A stretch of DNA of 64,000 bases from the NCBI GenBank assembly GCA_963575645.1, contig OY754466.1:10084001-10148000 (forward strand). The letters are read 5' to 3'. A model generated the notes under the pieces. That model was not told the DNA's origin. It ran no database searches and saw nothing but the letters and a program-made list of their open reading frames with translations. The stretch is from Xanthostigma xanthostigma. Its lineage: Eukaryota; Arthropoda; Insecta; Raphidioptera; Raphidiidae. Shown here piece by piece: positions 43,113-55,011 of this stretch. The position numbers were made by a program, and so were the translations under genes. The number at the start of each line of letters is the position of its first letter. Position 1 is the first letter of the stretch.

Positions 43113-44708
43113 TAAGATATGAAACAATCACTTATGGTTTTCAAACTCAAAAATCTTAATGTTGACCTTATAGGTACTAATTTGATATTATACCACATTA
43201 TAGATATATATCTTTTTTATATATCTTACAAGACTAACGCACTGGCAGATGGAAATTCTTATTGTTCTCTTTAATGTTATGGTAGTGGCTAATTACATTA
43301 TTTTTAAACAGATGTCGAGTTTTTAATTACATGTATTACAATGTTCATGAATGAGGAAGTGTCAGCAAATTAAACATATTTAAACCACTAATGACTGTCT
43401 TTGAAAAAGCAACCTAACTTCAGAAAAAATGATTATTTATTTATACCAACTGTTTTGTTTTACAAGTAAAATCAAATATAATCAGGTCTTTTCTACAAAT
43501 TAATAACCATGGTGATTACTAAGTGTTTGGGTAATTACTTTTGTTTGTTTCCTATAACTGAATAGTGCCATAGTAACCATAGCAATACATTGTATGATTA
43601 TTAAATTACCAGTGTAAGTATACAAGTTAGTAAAACTTTATTTAATTATTAAACGTATCTTCTATATTCTTCTATGTTCATGGGTGAATAAAGATTATTA
43701 TTATTTATTATTCGTGATGCGAAATCAATAAAATACGGAATAGAAGTCTATAAACGTGATAACAACTTGAAAGAACTTCAAAATAACACACAGCACAACA
43801 TAAATGTAGCTTGTTTACAGACGCATTGACGTCACGCTGGAGTCCAACATGGCGAACAGCGTTTCTGATTTTTAAAGAAAAGTTTAAAAAGTAGAATTTT
43901 TAAAATTGGATTATAAAATTTAAATATTGCATTATTATGAATAGAAATCAACATTTCTCGTTTGCTTTTTACAAAATCTGTTAAGAATATGTATTATTCT
44001 AACAATATTATCTACTATTATTTTTTCAACATATTTATTAACGTTAGTTTGTAACATGAATATTATTTTTTAACATGAACACTACTTCCTAGTTCATACG
44101 CTCCGCTGCCATCTTGCTTCTGTTTTCTTACATGATCACCAGAGTACACCAGTGGCGGCGTGGCTTTTTTAAAACGTGGTGTTACATTATTAAATTTTTT
44201 TCTTACATGGTGCAAAATACCCTATTATGATTAGAACACACAATTAATAGAAGATGGCTAAAGAACTGCAGACATAAGAGAACAAATACAATTTTCAAAA
44301 CGTAATCGCATAGAAATTATTGACTGCATTTCCCCAAACTAGTCGGAATTTTTCAAGATGTGAAATTTTCCTAAACTTGGCAACACTGACTGTTGTTGTT
44401 CATCCCGCAGGGTGACAGTCCGGTATCTCAATAATGGCCGCATCGCCATTGTTTGAAAATCACAGTTTGAATATAACGCGCCCCATTGGCCTGTACGCGC
44501 GCTCTTTGTTGGAGACGACCGGAAGTCAGAACAGCTTTCGGCAATGCGAGTATATTAAATATATGTTCTGTAAAAGCCTTCGAGACACAATATAATGTTC
44601 ATTTGGGTATATAAATCAAAATATCATAAAAAGGTAAAAATATATTTTGAACGCTGGTTTATATACAGGTTGATTCTCAGTAGAATAACAGTCTAAACTC
44701 TAAACCTC
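43113..44708. other. No gene; LINE-like tail near 43690
   Basis: GGGTGAATAAAGATTATTATT at 43681-43710 resembles a LINE 3' end. Around 43825-43860 GACGTCACGC and CCAACATGGCGAAC look promoter-like, but the ATG there opens only eight codons. 44400-44540 is GC-richer. No gene supported. Confidence 0.35.
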
Positions 44709-44711
44709 TAA

Positions 44712-45561
44712 AGCCGCGTTCACACGCGTCAGTTAAATTGTTCATTATGACTGTTTCATCAACACTGAACAAGTTATGAACGTGTGAACACCTGTTTCAA
44801 TATGACTGAATCATTAATATTTGTTTTATTTAACTCATGCGCGTTATTCATGTCTTATCATGCCTAAAAACCGAACCCTAAATAGCCATTTACCGACTGG
44901 TGACAATTACTTGTCATAACTCAATGAAGATTCCTACTAGCTCGGCCATTGTGGAGTAATGAAAATAAACGTAACTATTTTCTGAGTCATAACGAAATAG
45001 TAGGTAACAACAACTCCGTTGTTACCCATTGAGACTAAAATTGAGAGGCCGAATGTTTTCGACATGGAGTTTATTCATAACCGGCTAACCTCAAACCAAA
45101 ACATTGAATCGTGCTGTTTGGTGCTGTTAGTATTGACAGTTTTTTTTATAATGAAATAAACAGATATTTACAACATCTCATTATAATTAAAACATGAATA
45201 ACGCGCAATTGTTGAATAAAATTATGGGCGCAACTTGTAGGCTAAGTCATGACCTGTCAGCGCCATGAATGACTTAGACTACTAGTTACGCCAATAACTA
45301 TTAAGTCATTTAGAAAATATTTCTACTTTTGTCATTTATAATGATCAGTATTGCGTCATGAAAGGCAACTGAAACGTGTGAACTGATGTCGGGTGTCGAT
45401 ATAGTTCATTAATAGTTCATTTTTTTTACTCGTACATTTTTAAAATGATTTTTAAGTGGCTTGATGATTGAACTGTGTGAACGATTTGTTCAGTGAAAAG
45501 CATGTCAGCAAAAATAAATCAGTCGTAATGAACATTTTAACTGACGCGTGTGAACGCGGCT
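44712..45561. mobile_element. Harbinger-type MITE with nested insertion
   Basis: Ends AGCCGCGTTCACACGCGTCA and TGACGCGTGTGAACGCGGCT with a 3-bp duplication TAA (44709-44711 and 45562-45564). The interior is interrupted by a copy of the A/B unit at 44822-45301. Confidence 0.9.
44822..45301 (+). repeat. Unit C, partial copy of the 29.0-30.5-kb repeat
   Basis: Matches the fold-back half of units A and B from 'TAACTCATGCGCG' to 'GTTACGCCAATAACTATT', closer to unit B. It ends before the Harbinger-like half, so this half moves on its own. Confidence 0.88.
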
Positions 45562-45795
45562 TAAGGATCAAACAATGCAGGACCGGACTGATGCTATATA
45601 GTCGAGGTCAGGAGTCGGGATTTTTTGGGGTTTTTGCTTTTGCGTTTTCGACTCCCGTTTATTTGTTTTTTTTTCTGTAAATGTGATACGTTAAGAATTA
45701 TATGCTTTCAAAGATGATCATTTAAGGAAATGTTACGTAAATTTTCCATAAATTATCGTCTTTGAAGGCCTGTAATTCTTAAAATATCACATTTA

Positions 45796-45934
45796 GGCCT
45801 AGCACACATGAAGAGCGTTCAACGCGCGTTGGCCCAACGCGCGTTATCATGTAAACAGTTATATACAATTGTATAGAAACTGTAAACGCGCGTTGGGCTA
45901 ACGCGCGTTGAACGCCTCTCATATAAACTAGGCC
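45796..45934. mobile_element. 139-bp Harbinger-type MITE
   Basis: Ends GGCCTAG and CTAGGCC, duplication TTA (45793-45795 and 45935-45937). Subterminal blocks GCGTTCAACGCGCGTTGGCC and the complement TAACGCGCGTTGAACGC give it a strong hairpin. Confidence 0.88.
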
Positions 45935-45937
45935 TTA

Positions 45938-46496
45938 CAGGGAAAAAAAAACAATAGTTTTTTTTTGTAGAGAATTAATTTTCCTACAAAACTTCAACAT
46001 TTTTTATAATTTAATTCCAGGTGTTGAAATCAGGGGGTAGGGATGGTTTGGCTCATCTGCCTTGAAGACCGAACCTCTGTGCACGGAGGAAGTCTTAACC
46101 AGGCCAAAAAAAAGGAGTCGATAATCATTTGTAAGCGGGAGGGAGATTTGGTGGTGATTTTTGGCCAATTTGAAGGGGTTGCCAAGGAAAAAAAATTGTG
46201 CGAACCTCACCATCGTGTTCAGCGACCTCGAAAACGTGCCGCAGATATTTTAATATCTTTACCACAATTATTTCATGTTTCGAACAATACAGTGTTTTCG
46301 ATAAAACTTTGCCTGAGGAGGTCACTTTGTCTGCGAATAAATCGTTATAAAATAAAGTAATAATGTTTACGTAAATAATCTATTTTATTAAAATAAAAAA
46401 AAAAATGGTGATTTGATAAGTAATTTTGACAATATTCTGCATGTACATTGCAACGCCCAGAAATGCAGGCAGTAATTCAATCTGTTTAGTTGGTAA
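45938..46496. other. No gene called
   Basis: A 105-aa plus frame (46043-46360) overlaps minus frames and lacks recognisable motifs. Judged non-coding. Confidence 0.4.
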
Positions 46497-46498
46497 AC

Positions 46499-46830
46499 AT
46501 CATATATTAATAATTTACTATATGAAGCATTGTCTATCTACTTAATGTGCGGTGAGTGAAAGCAAAAAAGTGTATCGAAAATATATCTGCGTCTCTTTCT
46601 TCGATGTAATTCCCTGATTTCTCCGATGATAGGATTGACTGGTGTACCTGCATTCAATCTGAATAAAGTATCTCTGTTTCAAAAGCTTTGTCTCTTTCTA
46701 TGACGTTAACATGGGCGTACCCAGCTTTTGGCCCAGGAGGGGACAAATTAGAAATATCTTAAGCCGGGTCCCAATGCTTGTTTTGCTCTCCTGGATACGC
46801 CAGTGCGTACGGCTTAAAAAAAGACGGAAG
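46499..46830 (+). repeat. Unoccupied relative of the LTR element's host repeat
   Basis: Reads continuously through the site that holds the LTR element at 2.4-10.0 kb (ATCTGCGTCTCTTTCTTCG around 46586-46604). It includes 'GGGCGTACCCAGCTTTTGG'. Confidence 0.88.
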
Positions 46831-47375
46831 TATATTATGTTTGCACCCTAGTGGTTCGATTGCGAATTTATTCCTATGCTCAGTATAGAATGAAAGTATA
46901 TGGTAAACATAAATGAAATGTTATCTAATCTATAAAACTGTCGTTTCATGAATTGTAATTATTTAGTTATTGATTGATGATGACCCGCTAGTCGCTAATG
47001 ATTTGTGTTTAATGTTTAACAGTATATACATTAAGTTTTAATATCAGTAATTAGCATTGTGTTTAGTAGGAATAGGGTTGGCCGATATTGATATTTAAAC
47101 ACCTATAATAGATAGATAAATAGATAGATTTATTGGTTTCAGTTATACAAAAAATGTTAAAAACACATCAAAAATATAATCTGTTCTCCTCTTAAAGTTC
47201 TTGGTACTTATAGAAACATGTTTTTAATAAGATAGTATGTACATTGTTTTCTAAGACTAGTTTATATATATACATCCACGTTTCCTATACATTTTCGTCT
47301 ACGGACCTTTTAGATATTACCAAAATTGTTCAGGATCCCCACTAATATAAGACAGAATCATTTATTTATTGATAC
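46831..47375. other. No gene seen
   Basis: AT-rich. A short GATA-type run (AGATAGATAAATAGATAGA) lies near 47110. Confidence 0.45.
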
Positions 47376-47612
47376 ATAGCGGCTCGGTCCGGCTTCGCCC
47401 AAATTTGTAGATTGCCACCGTTTTTTCGTCGACATACGCTGCAAAATTGATCTCCACGAAAAGCGCTTTTATTTTAACGCGATAATAATTAGCCTATGTC
47501 CATCCTGAAGGTCCATTCTAAATATTGGTGAAATTTTTTTTGAAATCGGATGAGTTTTTTCGTAGATTCCATACTATATCCAAACTTTAGCTCTTTGTAA
47601 TATTAGTATACA
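47376..47612 (+). repeat. Short interspersed repeat X, copy d
   Basis: 'TAGCGGCTCGGTCCGGCTTCG', 'GATCTCCACGAAAAGCGCTTT', ending 'CTCTTTGTAATATTAGTATA'. Confidence 0.8.
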
Positions 47613-47876
47613 TTTAAAAGCATTTAATAAATGTCCAAACTTTATAATATTATTAGTAGGTATAGATAAAAAGTATAATATTCCAATTATGTATCACTGC
47701 ATTATTGTTAACATGAACTTAAAATAACATTTTAGAAATGATATGGAAAAATTATAACAAACTTCGTATAGAAATTTGTAAGATGTGGAATGGAAGTATA
47801 TGTCAGTTTGAACAAAATTCTAAAATTTGAGAAACATTGAACGAAGTGTTGCTAATGTTACTGTGTGAGTTCACTA

Positions 47877-48555
47877 CCGTATTTTTCGAACTATAAGACG
47901 CTTCGGACGATAAGACGCAACTCAAATTTAGAAGATGAATTTTAGAAAAATATATTTTATTCAACACGCGTGAGTAATATATAATTTCGGGGCCCTGCTA
48001 AATTCGGGAGAAATAATAAATTACTTCATGTAGACGCATAGAGTGCAAATAATGAGCCGAAACTGTACGATAATGTATTACTGCATAGTTTCTGGACCTA
48101 TAGAAACGCGGTAGCGATTTGTATATATGAAAACAGCATTGCAATTCAGCGAAAGTTAGGGCCATCTTGTGTGCATCGAGGGCGGTGGGTACGTCAATCA
48201 ATAATGTGATTTATTATTTTTCCCTCTTTTATCAGGGCTTTGATTACATATTACTCGTGCTAGTTGAATAAAGTATTATGTGCGACCATTGATCGAAGGA
48301 GAATATTCCACTCGTGAGTTAACGCACTTGCTACGCTCGTGCGGCAAATTTCACGCTCATGGAATCTTCTCCTTCTCTCACTAGTCGCACAATAATTCGC
48401 TTTCGGATCATAATTTTTATTTATTGTTAACATACATTTAGAGACGATTTATTGAAAAAAATATTTTAATGTTACCTTAGGACCATAAGACGCACCCAAA
48501 ATTTGAGTCCATTTTTCTATGTAAAAAGGTGCGTCTTAGAGTCCGTAAAATACGG
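47877..48555. mobile_element. TA-flanked DNA transposon (CCGTATTTT ends)
   Basis: Ends CCGTATTTTTCGAACTATAA and GTCCGTAAAATACGG, flanked by TA on both sides. 'AAGACGC' is repeated near each end. Another inverted-repeat piece (GTGCGAC...GTCGCAC, about 48279-48396) is nested inside. No transposase. Confidence 0.8.
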
Positions 48556-49066
48556 TATATTTTTTTGTAAGTTTTATTATTATAGATATTGTATACATTA
48601 TTTCATATAGGTACGTAATATCAAATTCTATGAATTTTACGTACCTATGTTTGGTGTTCTGAAAGGATTTTCGAACCAAATATTGTCAAAGTTTTTTAAT
48701 ATAAGTACAAAAAGTTTTCTGTATGGAACAAAAATTTTATTATATAATTTATAACATGTAATAGGAAAAAGACAAATAGTAGCCAAGGTAAAACTTCTTT
48801 TGAGTATATATCCATATTGACAGAAGTTGACCGAAACCTATCTCAACTGTCGAGCGTCTATGCTCTGCAACACAGAACAGTAAAACTGTTCTGTGCTCTG
48901 CAATATATATTTATTGACCGAGACCTTTGAAGTCAAGAATGAAGTAATTCGAGTTAAATTATTATAGAATGTTTTTCATCAGATAATATTGTTTTGAATC
49001 GAAGTAAATGCATTCTTTCTTTCTGTGTGTTGTTTTTAACTAGTAACCCAACACATCTATATTATT
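48556..49066. other. No feature seen
   Basis: AT-rich spacer. A short inverted phrase AACAGTAAAACTGTT near 48885 is the only structure. Confidence 0.4.
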
Positions 49067-49248
49067 CAGTGGCGGATCCAGGATTACGGCAAGGGGGGGG
49101 TCTTGAAAAATTTTTACTCCTTTTGCGGAGATTTCACGAAAAACATGAAAAGCTTTTTTTTTATCGCGCAGTAAGATTTTAATTTGGGATTTTTGATTCT
49201 CTGGAAGGGGGGGTTTGGACCCGAACCCCTCCCCCGTGGATCCGCCAC
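49067..49248. mobile_element. hAT-like MITE, right end clipped
   Basis: CAGTGGCGGATCCA at the left and TGGATCCGCCAC at the right; the final TG of the right end is missing and no 8-bp duplication is found. G- and C-runs lie inside the ends. It abuts R1 copy e. Confidence 0.6.
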
Positions 49249-49251
49249 AAA

Positions 49252-49890
49252 GAAAAAATTCCAGCCAATTGGGCCACGGGACCATTCCAACTTCAAAAAT
49301 GTTGACATTTGATTATAATAAAGAAAATAAAATTTCTGATGTCGCGTGAGGTGACGCGGGTAATGGCTAGTATTCAATATGATATTAACTATTCGTTGGC
49401 ATGGTTACCTACATAGTATGTTCCACGGCATGTAAAAATTAATCAAAGCATGCCTAACTAGTTTATTTCTGACAGATCCATAAAACGAAAGAGCGGATGA
49501 TTTTTTATTATTTTCAAAATATTTCCGAAACTATAAAGTTTAGAAGAAAATTTTTTTAACAAAACTTTCTTGAAAAAATAAATCGAATAATAAGCCGTTA
49601 TGAAAAGTATATACCATTATTATATAAAAAATATCGTTTTAGCATATATCTCTTCTGCGCATGCGCCGATTTTCCCCAAAAACAATAGGGCTCTTCATAT
49701 TTGCATACTAAACATCCTCCCAAAATTTGGTTGCAATACTGTCATCCGTTTGAGCTGTATCGTGTTCACAGACAAACAGAGATTTTCCAAATATATGTTT
49801 TTTGGATTCAGGGGACCTCAAAACGGAAAGATATTGTAAAATTTTTGAAAAGTGATTTTTGACCTAAACTAGTACCATTCCCCACTTTTG
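49252..49890 (-). repeat. R1 copy e, with a ~170-bp insert
   Basis: Reverse complement of R1 copy f over its whole length, interrupted at about 49367-49540 by unrelated sequence. Ends near GTACCATTCCCCACTTTTG. Confidence 0.82.
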
Positions 49891-49928
49891 TTTATATGTT
49901 TTATATGCTCGTTGCGAATAATCTATTA

Positions 49929-50340
49929 AGCTGGTTTTGCCGCTAGATAAACTGCTACGTTCTAGGCGTGCTGTGCGCTGGATTTTGTAACGGTTCGTAT
50001 GTGCTGGCTTCAAACGATGCGAGTTTTAAAGCTGGCTTTGTAGCTGGTTTTCGTAGTGACAGTTCGAATGTTAAAAAAAGGGTAGATACGTTTATTATCT
50101 CTGAACAGAACACACACAATGACGTCTTGTCTGATTCTGAAGTTTGCCCACGCAACAAAATACTGTTTTTTGATTGGTTCTTGCTCAAAGTTAGCAGAGT
50201 ATCGAGCACGAAAAATTTCCATGGTTCTAATTTTGAAAGCTATAGCTTGTAACTACGAAGTTGAGTCCACAGTGACGTCATTTACATCCTCGAAGCCGGC
50301 ACAATCCAAGCGGCAAAACCAGCCTCGTGTGCAGCGGTCT
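49929..50340. mobile_element. Harbinger-like MITE, asymmetric ends
   Basis: Left AGCTGGTTTTGCCGCT; right AGCGGCAAAACCAGC (50309-50323) followed by 'CTCGTGTGCAGCGGTCT'. TTA flanks both (49926-49928 and 50341-50343). The left end seems to lack the outer 16 bases present at the right. Frames on both strands inside are not genes. Confidence 0.55.
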
Positions 50341-50448
50341 TTATGGGGCCAGGGATAACTCGACATAACAGCTAGTTGACCTATAAAAACAACACACTTG
50401 AAAATGACGTGCATTGGCCAATGGTCTATCTCGACATTTATTTATTAC

Positions 50449-51036
50449 TGGCGGTCCCGTCCGGTTTTACCCGGGTGTAAAAGAACGAATGGGGAAGGGA
50501 GGAACATGAGTACACACATTCATCTTAGTTTACCGAGATGAATGTTGTGTCCAAATTTCATGATGATCGGATTTATCGTTCAAAAGTTTTGTCGATAAAC
50601 AGCAGTACCTATTTATATTTTTTTTAACTAATATTTTTTTTTTAATTAATTAAATAAAATTAAGATAAATTTAAATGTTAGCCTTAGAAGAAAGCAATAT
50701 AGAAAATAAAAAAAAACCACAACCCTGATATTAACAATCGCATGCTCTACAGATTGAGCCATCTGAGGTTGTGTACTGACAACGCTAGTATGAGTATATA
50801 TTTAGTTAGTGTATTTCACCTGAATAGAAGCTTATTTTTTAGATACATTTTGCAACATTTTTCATTAATGCTCCGCTCCTAAAACTCGTTGCGTGAATTT
50901 ATATACCCTATAGCCTTCCTCGATAAATGGGCTACCCTACAAAAAACTTTTTTTCAATTTCAACCAGTAGTTCCTGAGATAAGCGCGTTCAAACAAACAA
51001 ACAAACAAATTCTTCAGCTTTATGTATTAGTATAGA
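50449..51036 (+). repeat. Short interspersed repeat Z, copy d, interrupted
   Basis: Head 'TGGCGGTCCCGTCCGGTTTT', body as copy c, with unrelated sequence at about 50597-50841, then TGCTCCGCTCCTAAAACTCG and the end 'TATTAGTATAGAT'. Confidence 0.78.
50705..50790 (-). repeat. tRNA-like sequence, degraded SINE head
   Basis: On the minus strand CAGATGGCTCAATCTGTAGA, GCATGCGATTGTTAATATC and 'GGGTTGTGG' resemble D and anticodon arms of a tRNA with anticodon GTT. The T arm is lost in an A/T-rich run. Not a functional tRNA. Confidence 0.4.
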
Positions 51037-51285
51037 TATAGATAATTTCTTAACCTTAGAATACTCCGATTAATAATACCCTTATAGATAACGTTATGTT
51101 TTGTTGTTTTTAATTTTATAAATAGGTTAAATAATAATGTTGATAATAATATAATGTAAGGTGATCCTTTATAGTTCAACAATATTTCCTTGAATCTGCA
51201 ATTATCTCATTTCATTTAAATAATTATGTGCATCTGTGTTATATAGTAATAACCAAAGATATCTAGTTAGACTGTGATAATAGTA

Positions 51286-52000
51286 GGCTGTTTCATTAAG
51301 GATTTTTTTTTATTTAAAAAAACACACAACTTTTACATTGAAAGTATCTTAATTTTTGCATTATATTAAAGTTAAAGGTTTGCCATTTACGTTTTAAAAA
51401 GAATATTTTGTAAGTAAACACCTCTTGATGTAAGTACTACAGATGGTGACTCTCTTGTAAAAATTTTCGATGACTTTTTCACACAAATTGGGCTGAATGT
51501 CAGCAATAACACAAATAATCTCCACTTTAAAATCGTCAATTTTCTGTGGATTATTGCTGTAGACTTGTGATTTAACATAGCCCCAGAGAAAGAAGTCCAA
51601 AGGCGTCAAATCACATGTTCTTAGTGACTATGCAACAGCACCATTTTTTGAGTTAGTTCGTCCAGAAAAATTTTGGCTCAATAAATCCACTGCTAGAGCT
51701 GCTGTAGGACAAATGGCTCCGTCCTGTTCAAACCACATGTCAGGCACATCAATATTCATTAATTCACGCCGCAAAAATAAAAAATACACATTAAAATTTT
51801 TTTTTATTGTTTACATAGCCGTTGAGATGAAAATGTGGTTCATTGCTGAAGATGATTTTTTTTAGAAAATTTCGTACTACACGATGACATTTTAACAAAT
51901 GGCAAACCTTCCTCTTTGCAAATGTCAAAACAGAAAAAAAATAGAAGTCAATATGGCTGAATTGACAGCTGTCAAAAAAAATCCCCAATGGAACACCCGT
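51286..52000 (-). mobile_element. Degraded Tc1/mariner-superfamily transposon
   Basis: Ends GGCTGTTTCATTAAGGATTT (left) and AAATCCCCAATGGAACACCC (right) are diverged complements, with TA just outside the left one. It carries a transposase relic. Confidence 0.7.
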
Positions 52001-52021
52001 TATATGAGAGCTATCGAACAT
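51394..52021 (-). pseudogene. Tc1/mariner-type transposase relic
   Basis: Reading on the minus strand: 'IIFSNEPHFHLNGYVN' (first catalytic block, usually FSDE, here Asn in place of Asp), then 'MWFEQDGAICPTAALAV' (second Asp) and 'TCDLTPLDFFLWGYVKSQVY' (third acidic block), the signature of IS630/Tc1/mariner DDE enzymes. A TAG stop near 51630 and a frame change between 51.75 and 51.8 kb break it. The N-terminal DNA-binding half is absent. Confidence 0.8.
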
Positions 52022-52353
52022 TTTTGGGTAGGTATTTGAGGTACCTAGCTTGAAAATTTGTACAATACTTTTTTTGTAATGTCTACCACCAATATTTCTA
52101 ATTTTAATTTAGAGTTGAAAATGGGGCTAAAAATTTGTTTTTTCTATTTTTTTATACGATAAGCTAAAAAAACACGAAATTATTGAAAATTATATAAAAA
52201 ATAGAAAAAAACATTTATTAGTCATATTATTTTCACCTCTATTATTAAAAAATTAGAAACATTGGTGGTAGATTTCAAAATCTTTTTTTGTGATTTCAGA
52301 TCTCTGCAATTGTTTTTGAGATATTTGCAAAAAAACAAACTCCTATTTTTTTT

Positions 52354-52424
52354 AAATCTTTGATTAACGTCTGAATAGAACTCTTCAAATAAATAAAATT
52401 GCCGACAATTTTTATTTGAAGAAG
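52354..52424 (+). mobile_element. Asymmetric snap-back element, copy 3 (minimal)
   Basis: 71 bp: the same head AAATCTTTGATTAACGTCTG, then a short hairpin, CTTCAAATAAATAAAATT against AATTTTTATTTGAAG with a GCCGAC loop. Flanked by 13-bp repeats TCCTATTTTTTTT and TCCTCTTTTTTTT (52341-52353 and 52425-52437), one mismatch. Confidence 0.78.
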
Positions 52425-52573
52425 TCCTCTTTTTTTTACTAAAATGTTTATAACTTTTGCAATTTATTTTTTTCGTCTACCACTTTAATTTTTTCAAAAA
52501 GTTTCTCGATGTCATTTCGAATCGAATGACACCACGACTGGAATTCATCAAAAAGGGAACATGTGAACTAGAC

Positions 52574-52881
52574 CGCGGATGGCAACCCTTTCTACGTGCT
52601 AATTTTTTTACAAATTTTTTAGTGAACCCTGACGTGCCGACAAGCAGCCAAAGAAATTTACTTGTCAAAAAATGAATTAAACATACATGAAAAAATTAAT
52701 TTCGATAATACACTGAGCGCTATGAAACTTTTTTTGTATTTGTCGTTTGGCGATAACCAATTGTTTTCGGCATCTAGCATATTTTTAATTATTTCGATTT
52801 TGCACCTCAATCAATGCCGTGCCTAGAATAAATCAGTTGCGTGCAACCTGTGGCACGCGTGCCATAGGTTCGCCACCCCTG
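52574..52881. mobile_element. hAT element
   Basis: Right end GGTTCGCCACCCCTG, left end CGCGGATGGCAACCC (diverged), and a perfect 8-bp duplication AACTAGAC (52566-52573 and 52882-52889). Confidence 0.85.
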
Positions 52882-53410
52882 AACTAGACTAGTATTAATA
52901 TTTATTTGCATTGATACTGACAGTAATTCTGTACGATAGTAGAGATAAACGTTATACAAATAAGTATATCGAGTTTCATTGATCCAGTTTCTAGCCTCAA
53001 AACCACGGTCGATTGCACCACAAATAAAAATACGTGCCGTGAACAAAATGTAGAGAGACGTCTGTCAGACGACATATGCACGTTGCATTGCACCTAGAGA
53101 GTGCATATTGTGTGTGCATTATTATTTATTGCAGGACAAAAAGAAATAAAGTACAAAGGAAAATTCACTCGGCGTTGCTTTGTATCAGGGAAATTGATCG
53201 TGAAATTTTGTCTTATATCAGATATAATAATGCAGAAATATAAAGCGCTTATAAACTCTCGCTGAAAAATAAACGGCAATATCTTCCAATGGAGTTCCAC
53301 TTATCAAAATTTACATAATGTAAACATTGTAATTTTCTTCGTCGTAATTGCAAACAAAATTAAAGAAATATATATTTTATAAAGCCTGAACATTGTCATT
53401 AACCGCCATT

Positions 53411-53649
53411 CAATAAATAAAATTATCGACCAATTTTTCAGACAATATATTAACAAAAAAATTTTCTAATTAGTTTTTTATCGATATTAATAACTTTTAA
53501 CGAATTTTATGAAAAAAACTAATTAGAAACTGAATATTAATTATTTTTTATATTTCTTAGATCAGTTCTGAAGGTCCAAATCCGGATCGAAACGTGGCCG
53601 ATAATTTTATTTATTGAAGAGTTCTAATCAGACGTTAATCAAAGATTTG
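53411..53649 (-). mobile_element. Asymmetric snap-back element, copy 2
   Basis: Minus-strand orientation: the head CAAATCTTTGATTAACGTCT is at the right; the hairpin's outer arms CAATAAATAAAATTATCG and CGATAATTTTATTTATTG enclose a long imperfect stem with TCTAATTAGTTTTT and its complement. A perfect 13-bp duplication ATTAACCGCCATT lies at 53398-53410 and 53650-53662. Confidence 0.88.
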
Positions 53650-53765
53650 ATTAACCGCCATTGATACTATGACGTAGGAGGCAGTCAAATTTCTTTAGTC
53701 AGATATTTTTTATTTAGAAGTGAAACTACTTTTGCAGACATCTGACGAAAATATAAACGTCTAAA

Positions 53766-54172
53766 TACAATATATGTATATATAAAATTCTCGTGTACGG
53801 ATGTTCGTTCGCGCTAATCTCCAAAACCACTGAACCGATTTTAATGAAATTTTATAAACGTGTCTTGCTTGTTGCAACTTACGCTATAACATAGTTTTTA
53901 TTAAATATTTTGTGCAAAATTTTCTCAAAAAAACTGTTTTAGTAACATGTAACGACATCTGACAGAATTTATTCAAAGCTGTTAGTGCAGAAACAAACAA
54001 AAAAACTGTCTTAGTGTCAAGTAGCGACATCTGTTAGAATTTGCTCAAAACTATTAGTTCAGAAGCAAGTCCGATAGAATTTGCTCAAAGCTATTAGTTC
54101 AGACGCCGGGCCGCAAACGAAATACACTTTGCAGAATTATATCTGTCGTACCCGGATGAAACCGGGAACGGA
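53766..54172 (-). repeat. Short interspersed repeat Y, copy d
   Basis: Reverse complement of 31497-31913: ATAAAATTCTCGTGTACGG, 'GCTCAAAGCTATTAGTTCAG', 'GATGAAACCGGGAACGGAC'. Confidence 0.8.
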
Positions 54173-54613
54173 CTTAAACATTTTCACGTGATAAGTTTTA
54201 CACGATATTCATTTACGATAGAGATGTTGACTTCGAATTATAAAGAGACACAAACTGATAGGTGTAATCCTTGGACAATAACCATTTCTCTTTCGAAATT
54301 GAAGTAATCTGACATCCGAAATTAAAGCACATAACTCTTAGAACTTAATTTTGCTCGGAAGAATTTTACGATTATAGTGACTGTGAAATAACATGACATA
54401 TGAGGGTAGTTACGTACTAGTGCCAGCGGCAACAGCGGTACCATTACTATGTACAGTTGGTGGTCACATTTTTAGAACTATCTTACTAAAATGACGTTTT
54501 TATTTAAAAAAATTTGAAAAGAAGTTTGACTTCGCGCTATTTTAGAGTTCAAAACGCTAAAAAATATATAAATTATAGCAAGAAGTATATTTTTTAGCTC
54601 AAAAAAAAAAAAA

Positions 54614-55011
54614 AACTCTTACGAATGTTTCGTTCACATTATCTCGGGAACAAATAAACCGATTTTGATGCGGTTTGCGGCGATCGACGCAGTTTTTTTA
54701 ACCTAAGAAAGTAATTTATTACAAAAAAATCGATCTGATAAGAATTTTGCAAGTAATTTAAAAAAAAAACACTTTTTTACGAATTTTTCGTTCACGATAT
54801 ATCTTGAACAAATGAACCGATTTTGATGCGGTTTGCGGCAATCGGCGCAGTTTTTTAGCCTAAGAAAGTAATTTATTACAAAAAAATCGATCTGATAAGA
54901 ATTTTACGAGTAATTTTAAAAAAACACTTTTTAATGAATTTTTCGTTCACGATATCTCGTGAACAAAAGAACCGATTTTGACGCGGTTTGCGGGAATCGA
55001 CGCAGTTTTTT
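54614..55011 (+). repeat. Tandem repeat, ~156-bp unit, ~2.6 copies
   Basis: CGTTCAC marks units at 54631, 54789 and 54944. Shared phrases are 'AACCGATTTTGATGCGGTTTG', 'GTAATTTATTACAAAAAAATC' and a GTTCACGATATCTCGTGAAC palindrome in the last unit. Confidence 0.88.

Noticed and set aside
43845-43876. ATGGCG start after a CRE-like GACGTCA as a gene start
   Set aside because: The frame stops after eight codons, and no donor site precedes the stop.
46043-46360. 105-aa plus-strand frame
   Set aside because: Overlapping frames on the other strand, no domain, no splice or promoter context.
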